Source: CAVQMB01 sp963713445 (GTDB lineage Bacteria > Pseudomonadota > Gammaproteobacteria > Competibacterales > Competibacteraceae). Taken from it: a stretch of DNA of 64,000 nucleotides. The stretch covers positions 1 to 64,000 of the forward strand of contig CAVQMB010000005.1 of NCBI GenBank assembly GCA_963713445.1, in the 5' to 3' direction. The position numbers and the translations under genes were made by a program. The notes under the pieces are model-generated. The model was not told the origin of the DNA and searched no databases. It saw nothing but the letters and a program-made list of their open reading frames with translations. This document shows positions 53,778 through 63,557 of this stretch, in pieces (the first letter of the stretch is position 1; each line of letters starts with the position of its first letter).

Positions 53778-54745
53778 TGAATCCCCTGGCTGCCGTTCTG
53801 CGGCACCGTGCCATGGTCGTGCTGGACGGTGCGCTAGCGACCGAACTGGAGCGGCGCGGCTGCGATCTGAATGACCCCTTGTGGTCCGCCCGGGTATTGC
53901 TGGAGAGACCGGAACTGATCCTCCAGGTCCACGCCGATTACTTTGCTGCCGGTGCCGATTGCGCCATCACCGCCAGCTATCAGGCTAGTGTCGCCGGGTT
54001 CGCCCGTCGCGGCCTGAGCGCTGAAGCCGCCGAGGGCCTGATCCGGCGTTCGGTTCGGCTGGCGGTCGCGGCACGCGATCGGTTCTGGTGTGATGCGGCG
54101 CTGCGCAATGGCCGCCCCCGGCCGTTCGTGGCCGGTTCGGTCGGCCCTTATGGTGCTTACCTGGCCGATGGTTCTGAATATCGCGGCGACTACCACCTGA
54201 GCGAGCGTGAACTGATCGAATTCCATCGGCCACGGTTGGCGGCGCTGGTCGCGGCCGGGGCTGATATCCTGGCCTGCGAGACGCTGCCTTGCAGCCACGA
54301 GGCCCACGCGTTGCTGCGGCTGCTGGAGGAATTTCCCGAGATCAGCGCATGGTTCAGCTTCACAGCCTGCGACGACCGTCACATTGTCAACGGCGAGCGG
54401 CTGGCGGACGTCGTTGCGACGTTCGAAGGCCACGATCAGGTCGCCGCCATTGGCATCAACTGCACACCGCCGCAATACCTGTCCGGCCTGATCAGGGAAG
54501 CGGGCTGCGTTACCCGCAAGCCGATCGTCGTGTATCCCAATTCCGGCGAGAGCTACGATGCCGGCCGGCATGACTGGTGTGGCGAATCAGCCGGCGCGGG
54601 GCTCGCCGGCCAGGCGCGCGACTGGTATCACGCCGGAGCCCGGCTCATCGGCGGTTGCTGCCGTACCACACCGGCCGATATCGGCGCCATCACCCGCTGG
54701 GCTAGAGGCCTGCCGACGCCGGACGATACGCCGATTGTGGGCTGA
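53777..54745 (+). CDS. mmuM: Homocysteine S-methyltransferase (MmuM-like)
   Basis: 322 residues, TIM barrel of the Pfam S-methyl_trans family. The zinc cysteines are in GINCTPPQ and GGCCRTTP. The N-terminus VLDGALATELERRGCDLNDP and the segment SYQASVAGFARRGLSAEAA are MmuM-like. It transfers a methyl from S-methylmethionine or SAM to homocysteine. The start follows the HDAC-like stop by sharing one base, so the two are translationally coupled. If the DMSP lyase at 4.3 kb is active, a methylated-sulfur diet would make sense of both. Confidence 0.85.
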   Translation: MNPLAAVLRHRAMVVLDGALATELERRGCDLNDPLWSARVLLERPELILQVHADYFAAGADCAITASYQASVAGFARRGLSAEAAEGLIRRSVRLAVAARDRFWCDAALRNGRPRPFVAGSVGPYGAYLADGSEYRGDYHLSERELIEFHRPRLAALVAAGADILACETLPCSHEAHALLRLLEEFPEISAWFSFTACDDRHIVNGERLADVVATFEGHDQVAAIGINCTPPQYLSGLIREAGCVTRKPIVVYPNSGESYDAGRHDWCGESAGAGLAGQARDWYHAGARLIGGCCRTTPADIGAITRWARGLPTPDDTPIVG

Positions 54746-54771
54746 CCGGCTTTCCCGTGCCCCGGGCCAGT

Positions 54772-56157
54772 TTAGCGGCGGCCGCGGCTTCTGCTGCGGC
54801 CCGGTTTCACCGGCCGATGTTGCTGCGGTCGGTGTGGCCGGCTCGGCTGATAAGGGTTTTCACCGCCTTTGAACTCGATACGCAACGGTGTCCCGATCAG
54901 TTTGAACGCGTCCCGATAGATATTGGTGAGGTAGCGCCGGTAAGCACCCGGAATGTGGCTGATTCTGTTGCCATGGATTACGATAACCGGTGGGTTTTGA
55001 CCACCTTGATGCGCATAGCGCAACTTGATGCTGTGACCGTGCACCAGCGGTGGCTGGTGGTGGGCAATGGCTTGCTCCAGAATCCGGGTCAATTCGGGTG
55101 TGGTCAGCTTGCAGGTGGCGGCGCTATGGGCCTCGTCGACTGAATCCAGAAGATCCATTACCCCGGAGCCGTGCAGCGCAGAGATAAAGTGCAGCCGGGC
55201 GAAGTCGCAGAAGCTCAGGCGTCGGTCCAGTTCCGCCCGGATCCGGTCGCGGGCACCGGGCTCCAGTCGGTCCCATTTGTTGACCGCGATGACCAGGCCG
55301 CGACCGCGTTCGATGATGTGCCCCAGCAACCGGGCATCCTGCTCGGCCACGCCCTGACGCGCGTCCAGCAGCATCAGTACTACATGCGCTTGTTCGATGG
55401 CCTGAAGCGTCTTGATGATACTGAACTTCTCGATCGTTTCGTGGATCCGGCTGCGGCGTCGCACGCCGGCGGTGTCGATCAGCGTGTAATGGCGCTGATC
55501 CTTGGTGAACGGAATGTAAACGCTGTCCCGGGTGGTGCCTGGCAGGTCCGAGGCCAGCACCCGCTCTTCACCGAGCAGGCGGTTGATCAGGGTGGACTTG
55601 CCGACGTTGGGCCGGCCCACCACGGCCAGGCGAATGCTGCCGTCGGGTCCGGGCGATTCCGGGACGGCCGGCACTGCGGCCAGCACCGCCTCGAACAACG
55701 CAGTCACGCCCTGGTTGTGACTGGCTGAAATGGCGTGGGGTCGTCCCAGACCCAGGGCGTAGAACTCGGCACCGACCAGATCCGGGTCGAGCTGTTCGGC
55801 CTTGTTGATCACCAGATACAGTGTTTTGCCGAGTCGGCGCAGATCGCCGGCGATGGTCTGGTCGGCAGCGGTCGGACCACTGCGACCATCCACCAGGAAC
55901 AGCACTACATCGGCTTCGCGTGCTGCCAGCAGTGCCTGTTGCGAGACCCGTTCCGCCAGTTCGTCACCAGACTCGATCAAGCCACCGGTATCGACCACCA
56001 GATAAGGCTTGCCGCCGACCCGGGCATGACCGTATTGACGATCGCGAGTCAGCCCGGAGTAGTCGGCAACCAGGGCATCGCGGGTGCGGGTCAGCAGATT
56101 GAACAGCGTCGACTTGCCGACATTGGGCCGCCCGACCAGCGCGATAACGGGTAGCAT
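54772..56157 (-). CDS. der: GTPase Der (EngA)
   Basis: 461 residues with two tandem G domains: GRPNVGKSTLFNLL (residues 8 on) and GRPNVGKSTLINRL, both with DxxG and NKAE/NKWD motifs, then a KH-like C-terminal domain. The basic tail (RPHRPQQHRPVKPGRSRSRG) is usual. It matures the 50S subunit. It is last in the - strand row ndk-rlmN-pilW-rodZ-hisS-yfgM-bamB-der. Confidence 0.97.
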   Translation of the reverse strand: MLPVIALVGRPNVGKSTLFNLLTRTRDALVADYSGLTRDRQYGHARVGGKPYLVVDTGGLIESGDELAERVSQQALLAAREADVVLFLVDGRSGPTAADQTIAGDLRRLGKTLYLVINKAEQLDPDLVGAEFYALGLGRPHAISASHNQGVTALFEAVLAAVPAVPESPGPDGSIRLAVVGRPNVGKSTLINRLLGEERVLASDLPGTTRDSVYIPFTKDQRHYTLIDTAGVRRRSRIHETIEKFSIIKTLQAIEQAHVVLMLLDARQGVAEQDARLLGHIIERGRGLVIAVNKWDRLEPGARDRIRAELDRRLSFCDFARLHFISALHGSGVMDLLDSVDEAHSAATCKLTTPELTRILEQAIAHHQPPLVHGHSIKLRYAHQGGQNPPVIVIHGNRISHIPGAYRRYLTNIYRDAFKLIGTPLRIEFKGGENPYQPSRPHRPQQHRPVKPGRSRSRGRR

Positions 56158-56162
56158 GGCCG

Positions 56163-57335
56163 TCAGCTGCCGCCTGATCCGGGGCGGGCGGTAAAGGCAT
56201 ACAGTTTGCCGCTGCGGCCGAGCACGTACAGGGTGTTGTCGGCCAGCAGAGGGGTGCTGGCGAGGCCGTCACCGTCGCTTTGGATGCGCGCCACGATCTG
56301 ACCGGTGTCGCCATCCAGCCATTGCAGATAACCCTGGTAGTCGCCGACCACCACATCACTGCTGACTGCTACCGGTGCGCTCAAGCGGCGGCCACGCAAG
56401 GCATCCTGCTGCCACAGCGTGTGGCCGTCACGGGCATCCAGCGCCCAGACGGTCCCCTTGGTATCGGTGATGAACAGTCGGTTGTCGGCGATGTCGATGC
56501 CGGTGTCGCTGGATAGCTTGTGCGCCCATAGCAGGTCGCCGCTTTGCAGATTGAGCGCGACCACATCGTTCTGGTAGGCAGCCGCGAACAAGACATTGCC
56601 AACCCGCTTCATGTCCGCGTCGACGTCGTCCAGCCGTTCCACTTCGGTGCGCCCGTTGGGCGAGGCTATCCGGCGTGTACCGATTACCGTGCCGTTCCGG
56701 AGATTGAGCAGCAGCACCTTGCCGTCGGCAAGGCCGGCAATGACCGCGTTGTTGGCGATCAGCGGCCGCGAGGCCCCCTGCAGTGTCAGCACCGGCAGGG
56801 AAGTGTCGTAGGCCCAGAGCTGGCTGCCATCCTTGGCGCTGAGACCGGTGAAGGTGCCGTCGACGGTTCGTACGACCACCACCCCGTCGGCTTCCACCGG
56901 TGCTGTCGGTACTTCGCTGGGTACCTTGGCCTTCCAGCGCTGTTTGCCGGTATTCTCGTCGAATGCTGCCACCTGGCCGTCAACCGTGCCGACATACACC
57001 AGACCATCGCCAGCTCCTACGCCGGCCGAGATCAGGAGATCGGTTGCAGTGTGCCACTGGCGCTGACCGTTGCTGGTGTCGACTGCGCTGACATCGCCGT
57101 GGTAACCGGCGACGAACAGCCGATCGCCAACCAGTGCCGGCGTCAGCGCGGCGAATGCGGACCCACTGCCGGAACTGACATTGGAATGCCAGAGTTCACG
57201 CACTGGCTGCGGTTGGGCAAGTGGCTTGAGCGGGGTCGGTGGAAGGCTGTTGTCAGTACCCAGGAAGTAGGAATTGACCCAACCGCAACCACCCAGTAGC
57301 AGGCTGATCAAAACGATTCCGAATAGGCGTGCCAT
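56163..57335 (-). CDS. bamB: Outer-membrane assembly lipoprotein BamB
   Basis: 390 residues: lipoprotein signal ISLLLGGCGW with the lipid cysteine near residue 17, then an eight-bladed PQQ-type beta propeller (VDTSNGQRQWHTATDLLISA; DARDGHTLWQQDALRGRRLS; blade signatures repeat). It supports BamA in barrel insertion. It lies 5 bp from der and 7 bp from yfgM. Confidence 0.95.
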   Translation of the reverse strand: MARLFGIVLISLLLGGCGWVNSYFLGTDNSLPPTPLKPLAQPQPVRELWHSNVSSGSGSAFAALTPALVGDRLFVAGYHGDVSAVDTSNGQRQWHTATDLLISAGVGAGDGLVYVGTVDGQVAAFDENTGKQRWKAKVPSEVPTAPVEADGVVVVRTVDGTFTGLSAKDGSQLWAYDTSLPVLTLQGASRPLIANNAVIAGLADGKVLLLNLRNGTVIGTRRIASPNGRTEVERLDDVDADMKRVGNVLFAAAYQNDVVALNLQSGDLLWAHKLSSDTGIDIADNRLFITDTKGTVWALDARDGHTLWQQDALRGRRLSAPVAVSSDVVVGDYQGYLQWLDGDTGQIVARIQSDGDGLASTPLLADNTLYVLGRSGKLYAFTARPGSGGS

Positions 57336-57342
57336 GATTGAT

Positions 57343-57984
57343 TTACTGACTGTTTTTAGCGGGTGGCAGATTGCTCAGCTTCCAGTGCAGCAGCCTGGCT
57401 TCTGCACCGGGGCCCAGCGCGTTCAGCGCATCCTCGTAGGCCAGCCGGGCCTGATCGACCTTGTGCTGGGCGGCGTAGATATCGCCCTTGAGTATCTGTT
57501 TCTCCGCACTGAAGCCGTCACCCACCACTTGGTCGATCTGGGCCAGTGCCTCCGCCGGTTTGTTCTGTGCCAGCAGTACGCGGGCCAGGCGCAACCGGGC
57601 AATAGCCCGGATATCGGCTGCTTTGGTATGCTTCAGCACCCAATGCAGCGACGCCGCCGCCTTTGCATTGTGGCCGGCGTCGGCTTCGAACCGGGCCAGC
57701 ATCAGCGCGGCCAGGACCCCGTAAGTGGTGTTGCCATACTCGTCGGTGAGTACAGCGGCCTGCCCGCGGGCTTTGGGGAGGTCATCCTGGCGGGTCGCGT
57801 TCAGCATGGCCTGATAATACCCTGACGCCATGACTTCCTGCTGGCGCTGGTGTTGTTGCCACCAGCGCCAGCCGCCCAGCGCCGCCAGGCCAATGACGAT
57901 GCCGCCGACAATGGCCGGACCGTATTTCACCAGCCAGGCTTTGATTGCTTCGACCTGTTCCTGCTCACTCAAATGTTCTGCCAT
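57343..57984 (-). CDS. YfgM-like TPR membrane protein
   Basis: 213 residues: cytosolic N-terminus (HLSEQEQVEAIKAWLVKYGP), one membrane helix (AIVGGIVIGLAALGGWRWW) and a periplasmic tetratricopeptide region. YfgM associates with SecYEG and periplasmic chaperones. Position between hisS and bamB is the conserved one. Confidence 0.92.
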   Translation of the reverse strand: MAEHLSEQEQVEAIKAWLVKYGPAIVGGIVIGLAALGGWRWWQQHQRQQEVMASGYYQAMLNATRQDDLPKARGQAAVLTDEYGNTTYGVLAALMLARFEADAGHNAKAAASLHWVLKHTKAADIRAIARLRLARVLLAQNKPAEALAQIDQVVGDGFSAEKQILKGDIYAAQHKVDQARLAYEDALNALGPGAEARLLHWKLSNLPPAKNSQ

Positions 57985-57986
57985 CG

Positions 57987-59282
<1,296 letters not shown>

Positions 59283-59371
59283 GGCGTGTCAGTGAGTTAC
59301 TCGGAGGGTTGCAGGATAACAGGAAGTGTCTGACAAGCGGACTGGTCAGACCGGCTGCGATGGCCGCGATA

Positions 59372-60349
59372 TCAGTCGCCTGGCGGTCCCTTCAGCACAA
59401 ACTGGTTGACCGTACCGTACTTGGGCACGTAAAGCGAGCGCTTGACGGCTTTCCCGTCCAGAGTGAGAGTTGCCGCCTGAGCATTGCCGAGCTTAATGGT
59501 AAACGGCGGTACACCGGTCACGGTGCGGTGTTCACCGGCCTTCAGCAGGCCATAGACGAGTTGATCGCCCCGGGCATCGGTGACGTTGGTCCAGCACTTG
59601 GCACTGACTTTGATGCGCAAGGTGCTGCTGGCCGTTGTTGCCGCTCCCTGGGCGGTACCCGTTTCGGCCACCGCCGGCTTGCCGCCAGTCGCTGATTCGT
59701 CAGCAGCGCTGGCGCTTGTGGCCGGGGATTTTCCGGTCTTGGTCACGGGCGTTGCCGGTGCCGGTTCGGCCGGCGACGACGCGGGTTGTGCCACCTTGTC
59801 GGCAGCTGCCGCCACCTGCGTAGCCGTGGCCTGAGCATCGCCTGCGGGGGTGCTGACACGGTTGGTGGTCGTCGGGGGCGTTGCGCCAGCCAGCCGGGCC
59901 GGTGTTGAGGGCGCCGCAGGGTCAGGTGACGGCGGTTCCCGGTGGGCGCGGCGCTGCGGTGCCAGGATCCAACCCAGCCAGAACACCGCGACCACCAGCA
60001 AAGCGGACCGCATCCAGTGCAGATTCCCGTCACGGATTTGGCGAATCAGCGTCCGGGCTAGCCGCAATGGCGCTGGCTGGTCGATACCCAATGCCTTGAA
60101 GCGGGTCAGTACGTCCTGTTCGGGCACTCCCAGCAGATGGGCATAGTTAGCCAGATACATGCGCGCGAAAACGGGCGTGCCCACAGCCTCGAAACGGTCG
60201 CTTTCCAGCGCCTGGATAATCTCGGGTCGGGTTCTGAGAGCCTCGGCGACCTGGTGCAATCGCAGGCCGCGCTGGCGCCGGGCCTGCCGCAGTAAAGCGC
60301 CTGGCGAGGCGGTCGCCGGTGGCATTGGATCAGGTGGCAGCTGGCTCAT
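59372..60349 (-). CDS. rodZ: RodZ-like cell-shape protein (HTH / DUF4115)
   Basis: 325 residues: N-terminal Cro-type helix-turn-helix (LLRQARRQRGLRLHQVAEAL), a transmembrane helix near 120-135 (ALLVVAVFWLGWILA), a long Ala/Pro/Thr-rich periplasmic linker and a C-terminal DUF4115 beta domain (LRIKVSAKCWTNVTDARGDQ). RodZ links MreB to the elongasome. It overlaps pilW by 4 bp. Confidence 0.9.
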   Translation of the reverse strand: MSQLPPDPMPPATASPGALLRQARRQRGLRLHQVAEALRTRPEIIQALESDRFEAVGTPVFARMYLANYAHLLGVPEQDVLTRFKALGIDQPAPLRLARTLIRQIRDGNLHWMRSALLVVAVFWLGWILAPQRRAHREPPSPDPAAPSTPARLAGATPPTTTNRVSTPAGDAQATATQVAAAADKVAQPASSPAEPAPATPVTKTGKSPATSASAADESATGGKPAVAETGTAQGAATTASSTLRIKVSAKCWTNVTDARGDQLVYGLLKAGEHRTVTGVPPFTIKLGNAQAATLTLDGKAVKRSLYVPKYGTVNQFVLKGPPGD

Positions 60350-61089
60350 TGGGCAGGGGGTAGCTGCTTGGCCTGCGGTGAATTGGGAAACCGGGTGTGC
60401 AGCAGGTGAGCATATTCAGCACGCATTCGGGTCTCGCCCAGTGCTTGCTCGACCTCCATGGCGAGTTTCAGACTGACCGGATTGAAACTGGCCCGCTTGT
60501 GGTAACGCAGCAGAAACTGCTTGGCCCGGCGATTGTCACCTTCGATGTGCATCAGTCGCGCCATTTCGAACAAGGTCCCGCCGGCGTCAGGGTTCTTCTT
60601 CAGGGCAAGCTGGTAAAGCCGCTCGGCTTCCTTGAGGTTACCGGCACGGCGTGCGCAGACACCGGCACCCGTATAGGCAATCTCCGGCGCCGTCAGGCGC
60701 GGATCCCCGGCTGCTTTGAGAAATATCTGTTTGCCTTCACGGGCTTTGCCATTGGCGCACAGTACCCGTGCCAGATTCATCTGGGCCAGCAGATACTGTG
60801 GCTTGAGTTGAACCGCCTTGCGATAGTAGCGCTCGGCCTGCTCCGGATTGCCGCTCTGCTCGTAAAGCACGCCGAGCGCGTTGTCGGCTTCCGCCAGCTT
60901 GGGATTGTACTTCAGCGCCAGCAGCAGCTTCTGCTTGGCGGTGTCGAGATGGCCTTGCTCCATGTAACCGACGCCCAGCCGCAGGTTAATGTGGGCAGCA
61001 TGGGCGTCGTCAGTGTGCTCCGCCGGGTTACCGGTGGTTGCGCACCCCGCGACCAGCAGAGTCAGCAGCAGGGCGACAGTGCGCTTCAC
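60346..61089 (-). CDS. pilW: Type IV pilus biogenesis/stability lipoprotein PilW (PilF)
   Basis: 247 residues: lipoprotein signal TVALLLTLLVAGCATT, then about six tetratricopeptide repeats (LGVGYMEQGHLDTAKQKLLL; ALGVLYEQSGNPEQAERYYR; and so on). It pilots assembly of the PilQ secretin, matching pilT elsewhere in the window. The start is GTG at 61089, chosen because GGAG lies 7 nt upstream; a TTG at 61110 would overlap rlmN. Confidence 0.93.
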   Translation of the reverse strand: MKRTVALLLTLLVAGCATTGNPAEHTDDAHAAHINLRLGVGYMEQGHLDTAKQKLLLALKYNPKLAEADNALGVLYEQSGNPEQAERYYRKAVQLKPQYLLAQMNLARVLCANGKAREGKQIFLKAAGDPRLTAPEIAYTGAGVCARRAGNLKEAERLYQLALKKNPDAGGTLFEMARLMHIEGDNRRAKQFLLRYHKRASFNPVSLKLAMEVEQALGETRMRAEYAHLLHTRFPNSPQAKQLPPAQ

Positions 61090-61106
61090 CGCTGGGCTCC
61101 GCGCGA

Positions 61107-62195
61107 TCAACTGGCAAGACGGGTGAAGCGCTGATCGCGCCGGCTGCGATCCTGCACCTGGCCGGCGAGCTGGCCGCAGGCCGCGGCGATGTCTTCGCCA
61201 CGGGTCTTGCGGGTGACGGCCATCAGGTCGTGCGCCAGCAGAATTTCACGGAAGCGGTTGATTGCGGCCGGGCTGGAGCGGCGGTACGTCGCATTCGGGA
61301 ACGGGTTGAACGGAATCAGATTGACTTTGGAGCGGATACCGCTCAACAGCTTGACCAGCGCCCGGGCATGGCACTCGGAATCGTTGACGCCGTCCAGCAT
61401 CACGTACTCCCAGGTGATGTGGCTGGGTGCCGGCCGGTCGGCCAGATAGGCACGGCATGCCGGCAGCAGTTCGGCCAGCGGGTAACGGCGGTTGAGCGGA
61501 ACCAACTGATCGCGCAAGGCATCATCCGGGGCGTGCAGCGACACGGCCAGACTGACGTCAGAGAGCTCACGCAGCTTATGGATCTGAGGCACCACGCCGG
61601 CGGTGCTCAGAGTAACCCGTCGTTTCGACAGACCGAAGCCGAGATCGTCCATCATCAGGTTGAGTGCCGGTACTACATTCTTCAAATTATACAGCGGTTC
61701 ACCCATGCCCATCAGCACCACGTTGGTGATCCGGCGGCTGCCGGGACGGCCACCGCCCAGGGCTTGATGCGCCAGCCACAACTGACCGATGATTTCGGCG
61801 GTGCTGAGATTGCGGTTAAAGCCTTGGCGTGCGGTCGCGCAGAAGCTGCAGTCGAGGATGCAACCGACCTGTGACGACACGCACAAGGTGCCGCGATCAG
61901 TTTCCGGTATGAACACTGTTTCAATGCAGTTGCCGCCGTCCAGCTGGATTAGCCACTTACGGGTGCCATCGTGCGACCGGCGGTCCAGCAGCGGCCTGGG
62001 CAGACGGACCTCCGCCGCTTGCTCCAGCCGCGTCCGCAGGGATTTGCTGAGATTGGTCATGGCGGCAAAGTCACTCACCCCGTCGTGGTAAATCCATTTC
62101 ATGATCTGCTCCGCGCGATAACCCGGTTCCCGCAATTCGAGAAACAGCGTTTCGAGCGCGCTACGGTCGAGATCGAGCAGGTTGACGGTGGCCAT
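61107..62195 (-). CDS. rlmN: Dual-specificity rRNA/tRNA m2A methyltransferase
   Basis: 362 residues, radical-SAM methyltransferase for 23S A2503 and tRNA A37. The cluster motif CILDCSFCATARQGFNRNL (C-x3-C-x2-C) and the catalytic cysteine in the C-terminal part (TRKTRGEDIAAACGQLAG) are present. The start MATVNLLDLDRSALETLFLE at 62195 is used; the open frame upstream overlaps ndk and is ignored. Confidence 0.96.
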   Translation of the reverse strand: MATVNLLDLDRSALETLFLELREPGYRAEQIMKWIYHDGVSDFAAMTNLSKSLRTRLEQAAEVRLPRPLLDRRSHDGTRKWLIQLDGGNCIETVFIPETDRGTLCVSSQVGCILDCSFCATARQGFNRNLSTAEIIGQLWLAHQALGGGRPGSRRITNVVLMGMGEPLYNLKNVVPALNLMMDDLGFGLSKRRVTLSTAGVVPQIHKLRELSDVSLAVSLHAPDDALRDQLVPLNRRYPLAELLPACRAYLADRPAPSHITWEYVMLDGVNDSECHARALVKLLSGIRSKVNLIPFNPFPNATYRRSSPAAINRFREILLAHDLMAVTRKTRGEDIAAACGQLAGQVQDRSRRDQRFTRLAS

Positions 62196-62208
62196 GGCGA
62201 ACTGACAC

Positions 62209-62640
62209 TCAGCGGGTGCGCGGGCAGATTTGACCGTCGTCGAAGAAGAACCCGATTTCGCTTGCCGCGGTCTCTGGCGCGTCCGAGCCGTGTACCGCAT
62301 TCTCTTCGACGTTGTCGGCGAAATCAGCACGAATAGTCCCTGGTGCGGCTTTCTGGGGATCGGTCGCACCCATGACTTCACGGTTCTTGGCGATTGCATT
62401 CTCGCCTTCCAGAACCTGCACCATGACCGGCCCGGAGGTCATGAACGCCACCAGGTCCTTATAAAAGGGACGCTCACGGTGGACAGCATAAAACTGCTCT
62501 GCCTGCTCACGGCTGAGATGCAGCATGCGAGCGGCCACGATCTTGAGGCCCGCGCCCTCGAAGCGCGCATAGATCTTGCCGATCAGGTTCTTGGCTACCG
62601 CATCCGGTTTGACGATGGAGAGGGTACGTTCGACGGCCAT
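62209..62640 (-). CDS. ndk: Nucleoside diphosphate kinase
   Basis: 143 residues, normal length: AVERTLSIVKPDAVAKNLIG, the phospho-histidine in ENAVHGSDAPETAASEI and NREVMGATDPQKAAPGTIRA. It equilibrates NTP pools. A probable sigma-70 promoter lies about 80 bp upstream. It is first in the - strand row that ends with der. Confidence 0.97.
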   Translation of the reverse strand: MAVERTLSIVKPDAVAKNLIGKIYARFEGAGLKIVAARMLHLSREQAEQFYAVHRERPFYKDLVAFMTSGPVMVQVLEGENAIAKNREVMGATDPQKAAPGTIRADFADNVEENAVHGSDAPETAASEIGFFFDDGQICPRTR

Positions 62641-62718
62641 GAGTGCTCCGTTGCCGATGGTTCTGGAGGAAACTGATTCAGGATGGGTCCGTAATGGCGA
62701 GCCCGGAATAAGCACTCA

Positions 62719-62746
62719 AGTATAACAAATAAAATCGGTGTGTAAC
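62719..62746 (-). promoter_or_regulatory. Putative sigma-70 promoter for ndk
   Basis: On the - strand, GTTACA (62746-62741), a 16-bp AT-rich spacer, then TATACT (62724-62719), about 80 bp before the ndk start. The -35 overlaps a palindrome AACGGCAACTTGCCGTT (62744-62760) that ends at the chaC-like stop. Confidence 0.4.
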
Positions 62747-62759
62747 GGCAACTTGCCGT

Positions 62760-63431
62760 TCAGTGCTGGTACTCCAGCACCAGCCGCTGCAACTGGTGCA
62801 ATGTGCCATCACGTACGCCAAGTTGGTCGAGGTGTTCGACCGTATTAAACAGGTAATCGGCGCACCGGCCCAGCCAGCCTTCGGCCCTGGCGATCATGGC
62901 AGCGGCTTGCTCGGGCGCGACGTCCGGCAGGTAGCGGGGGTGATCACGATTGACCACGAAGGTTGCGGCTCGGCGTGGACCCAGCGGCGTGCGCAAGGTC
63001 AGCAGCCGGGGCCGGTAGGCGCCGCTCACCATCTCCCGGTTCCAGACGACGTCGAATTCAGTCTCGGCCAGTGCAGGATCGATCCGATAGCCAATGCCGC
63101 GGCAGGAACCGCCTGGCTTAAGCGCCAGCATCAGGCCCGGACAGTCCGGCGAGCCGCGTCCGGTCGGCGCCCGCAGGCAGAAGCTGCGATGGTAGCCGTG
63201 CAACAGGGCCGGCTGGCGGTCCAGGTAGTGGATACACGGATTCCACATCAGCGAACCGTAGCCGAACAACCAGACTTCGTCATCGCCGATCGCCTCGAGG
63301 ATGGCACGCTTGGAGGCTTGCCGCTGTGCCGGTGGCAACCGGGTGGTCAGGCCCAGCCGTTCGGCCTCCTTGACCTTTTCCTCAATCAGCCCGGCCTCGA
63401 TGTGCTCGCGGGTTAGAGTCATGAACGCCAT
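62760..63431 (-). CDS. ChaC-like gamma-glutamylcyclotransferase
   Basis: 223 residues: the substrate loop LFGYGSLMWNPCIHYLDRQP, AGYHRSFCLR-like GYHRSFCLRAPTGRGSPDCP, and the C-terminal YLFNTVEHLDQLGVRD. ChaC enzymes cleave glutathione to 5-oxoproline and Cys-Gly, which fits a gshB-containing cell. The start MAFMTLTREH at 63431 is probable; an in-frame ATG at 63422 is the alternative. It diverges from the MacA-like gene. Confidence 0.88.
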   Translation of the reverse strand: MAFMTLTREHIEAGLIEEKVKEAERLGLTTRLPPAQRQASKRAILEAIGDDEVWLFGYGSLMWNPCIHYLDRQPALLHGYHRSFCLRAPTGRGSPDCPGLMLALKPGGSCRGIGYRIDPALAETEFDVVWNREMVSGAYRPRLLTLRTPLGPRRAATFVVNRDHPRYLPDVAPEQAAAMIARAEGWLGRCADYLFNTVEHLDQLGVRDGTLHQLQRLVLEYQH

Positions 63432-63557
63432 TACATGCTGCGGAACCGGAATCCGACTATACCAAGCCGTCGACCGGGACTCTATAACCGCGGGGTTACA
63501 ACTTGTTACGCTGCCGTTCAGCAACTGGAGGTAAAATAGCGTCGGGTTCAATCCAGG

